Part shown: positions 5,903-5,920 of the stretch, one piece after another
Numbering within the stretch: the stretch's first letter is position 1
Layout of the letters: each line of letters starts with the position of its first letter
Source of the DNA: JBLHLB01 sp047618505
GTDB lineage: Bacteria > Planctomycetota > UBA1135 > GCA-002686595
DNA: 5,920 nucleotides
Assembly: GCA_047618505.1 (NCBI GenBank)
Contig: JBLHLB010000266.1
Location: forward strand, 1 to 5,920
Reading direction: 5' to 3'
The notes under the pieces: model-generated
Told to the model about the DNA's origin: nothing
Seen by the model: the letters and a program-made list of their open reading frames with translations, nothing else
Database searches by the model: none
Position numbers and translations under genes: made by a program

Positions 5903-5920
5903 GGCCCGCCGCGGGCCTTT
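5903..5920 (+). terminator. Terminator-like hairpin after the activator gene
   Basis: GGCCCG (5903-5908) pairs with CGGGCC (5912-5917) around a 3-nt loop, followed by TTT at the window edge. It begins 7 nt past the TGA stop. This is the form of an intrinsic terminator, though the U-run is cut off by the end of the window. Confidence 0.65.

Overview
This GC-rich window is bacterial. An exported protein with a Sec-type signal peptide, a sigma-54-dependent activator and an ECF sigma factor fit a diderm (Gram-negative-type) organism. The sequence alone does not support naming a phylum. There are five full-length protein genes and little spare DNA. No tRNA, rRNA, CRISPR array or insertion sequence was seen.

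Minus strand, in transcription order from the right. (1) An exported two-domain enzyme (4110..2425) fuses an isochorismatase-like cysteine hydrolase to an epoxide-hydrolase-type alpha/beta hydrolase; it ends at a strong hairpin (2374..2402). (2) A 159-nt spacer carries a 12-bp tandem repeat. (3) A short ECF-type sigma factor (2265..1654) is followed after 7 nt by a classical short-chain dehydrogenase/reductase (1646..741). After another 52 nt comes an FMN nitroreductase-family protein (688..56), which ends at a second strong hairpin at the window edge (1..33).

Plus strand. A GAF-AAA+-Fis-type sigma-54-dependent activator (4307..5896) is divergent from the fusion enzyme and has a terminator-like hairpin right after its stop codon. 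The 196-nt region between the divergent genes holds a near-consensus -24/-12 sigma-54 promoter pointing at the fusion enzyme. About 128 and 142 nt upstream of its predicted start are two small perfect dyads, at the distance expected of an activator binding site.

The likely circuit (inference): the activator senses a signal through its GAF domain, which has an unusual four-cysteine cluster, binds the dyads, and switches on the exported bifunctional hydrolase with sigma-54 RNA polymerase. The ECF sigma, dehydrogenase and nitroreductase look like a second, co-directional unit for reduction of carbonyl, quinone or nitro compounds. It is either independently controlled or reached by read-through past the hairpin. 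Together this resembles an inducible locus for handling reactive small molecules, but no substrate can be named from the sequence.
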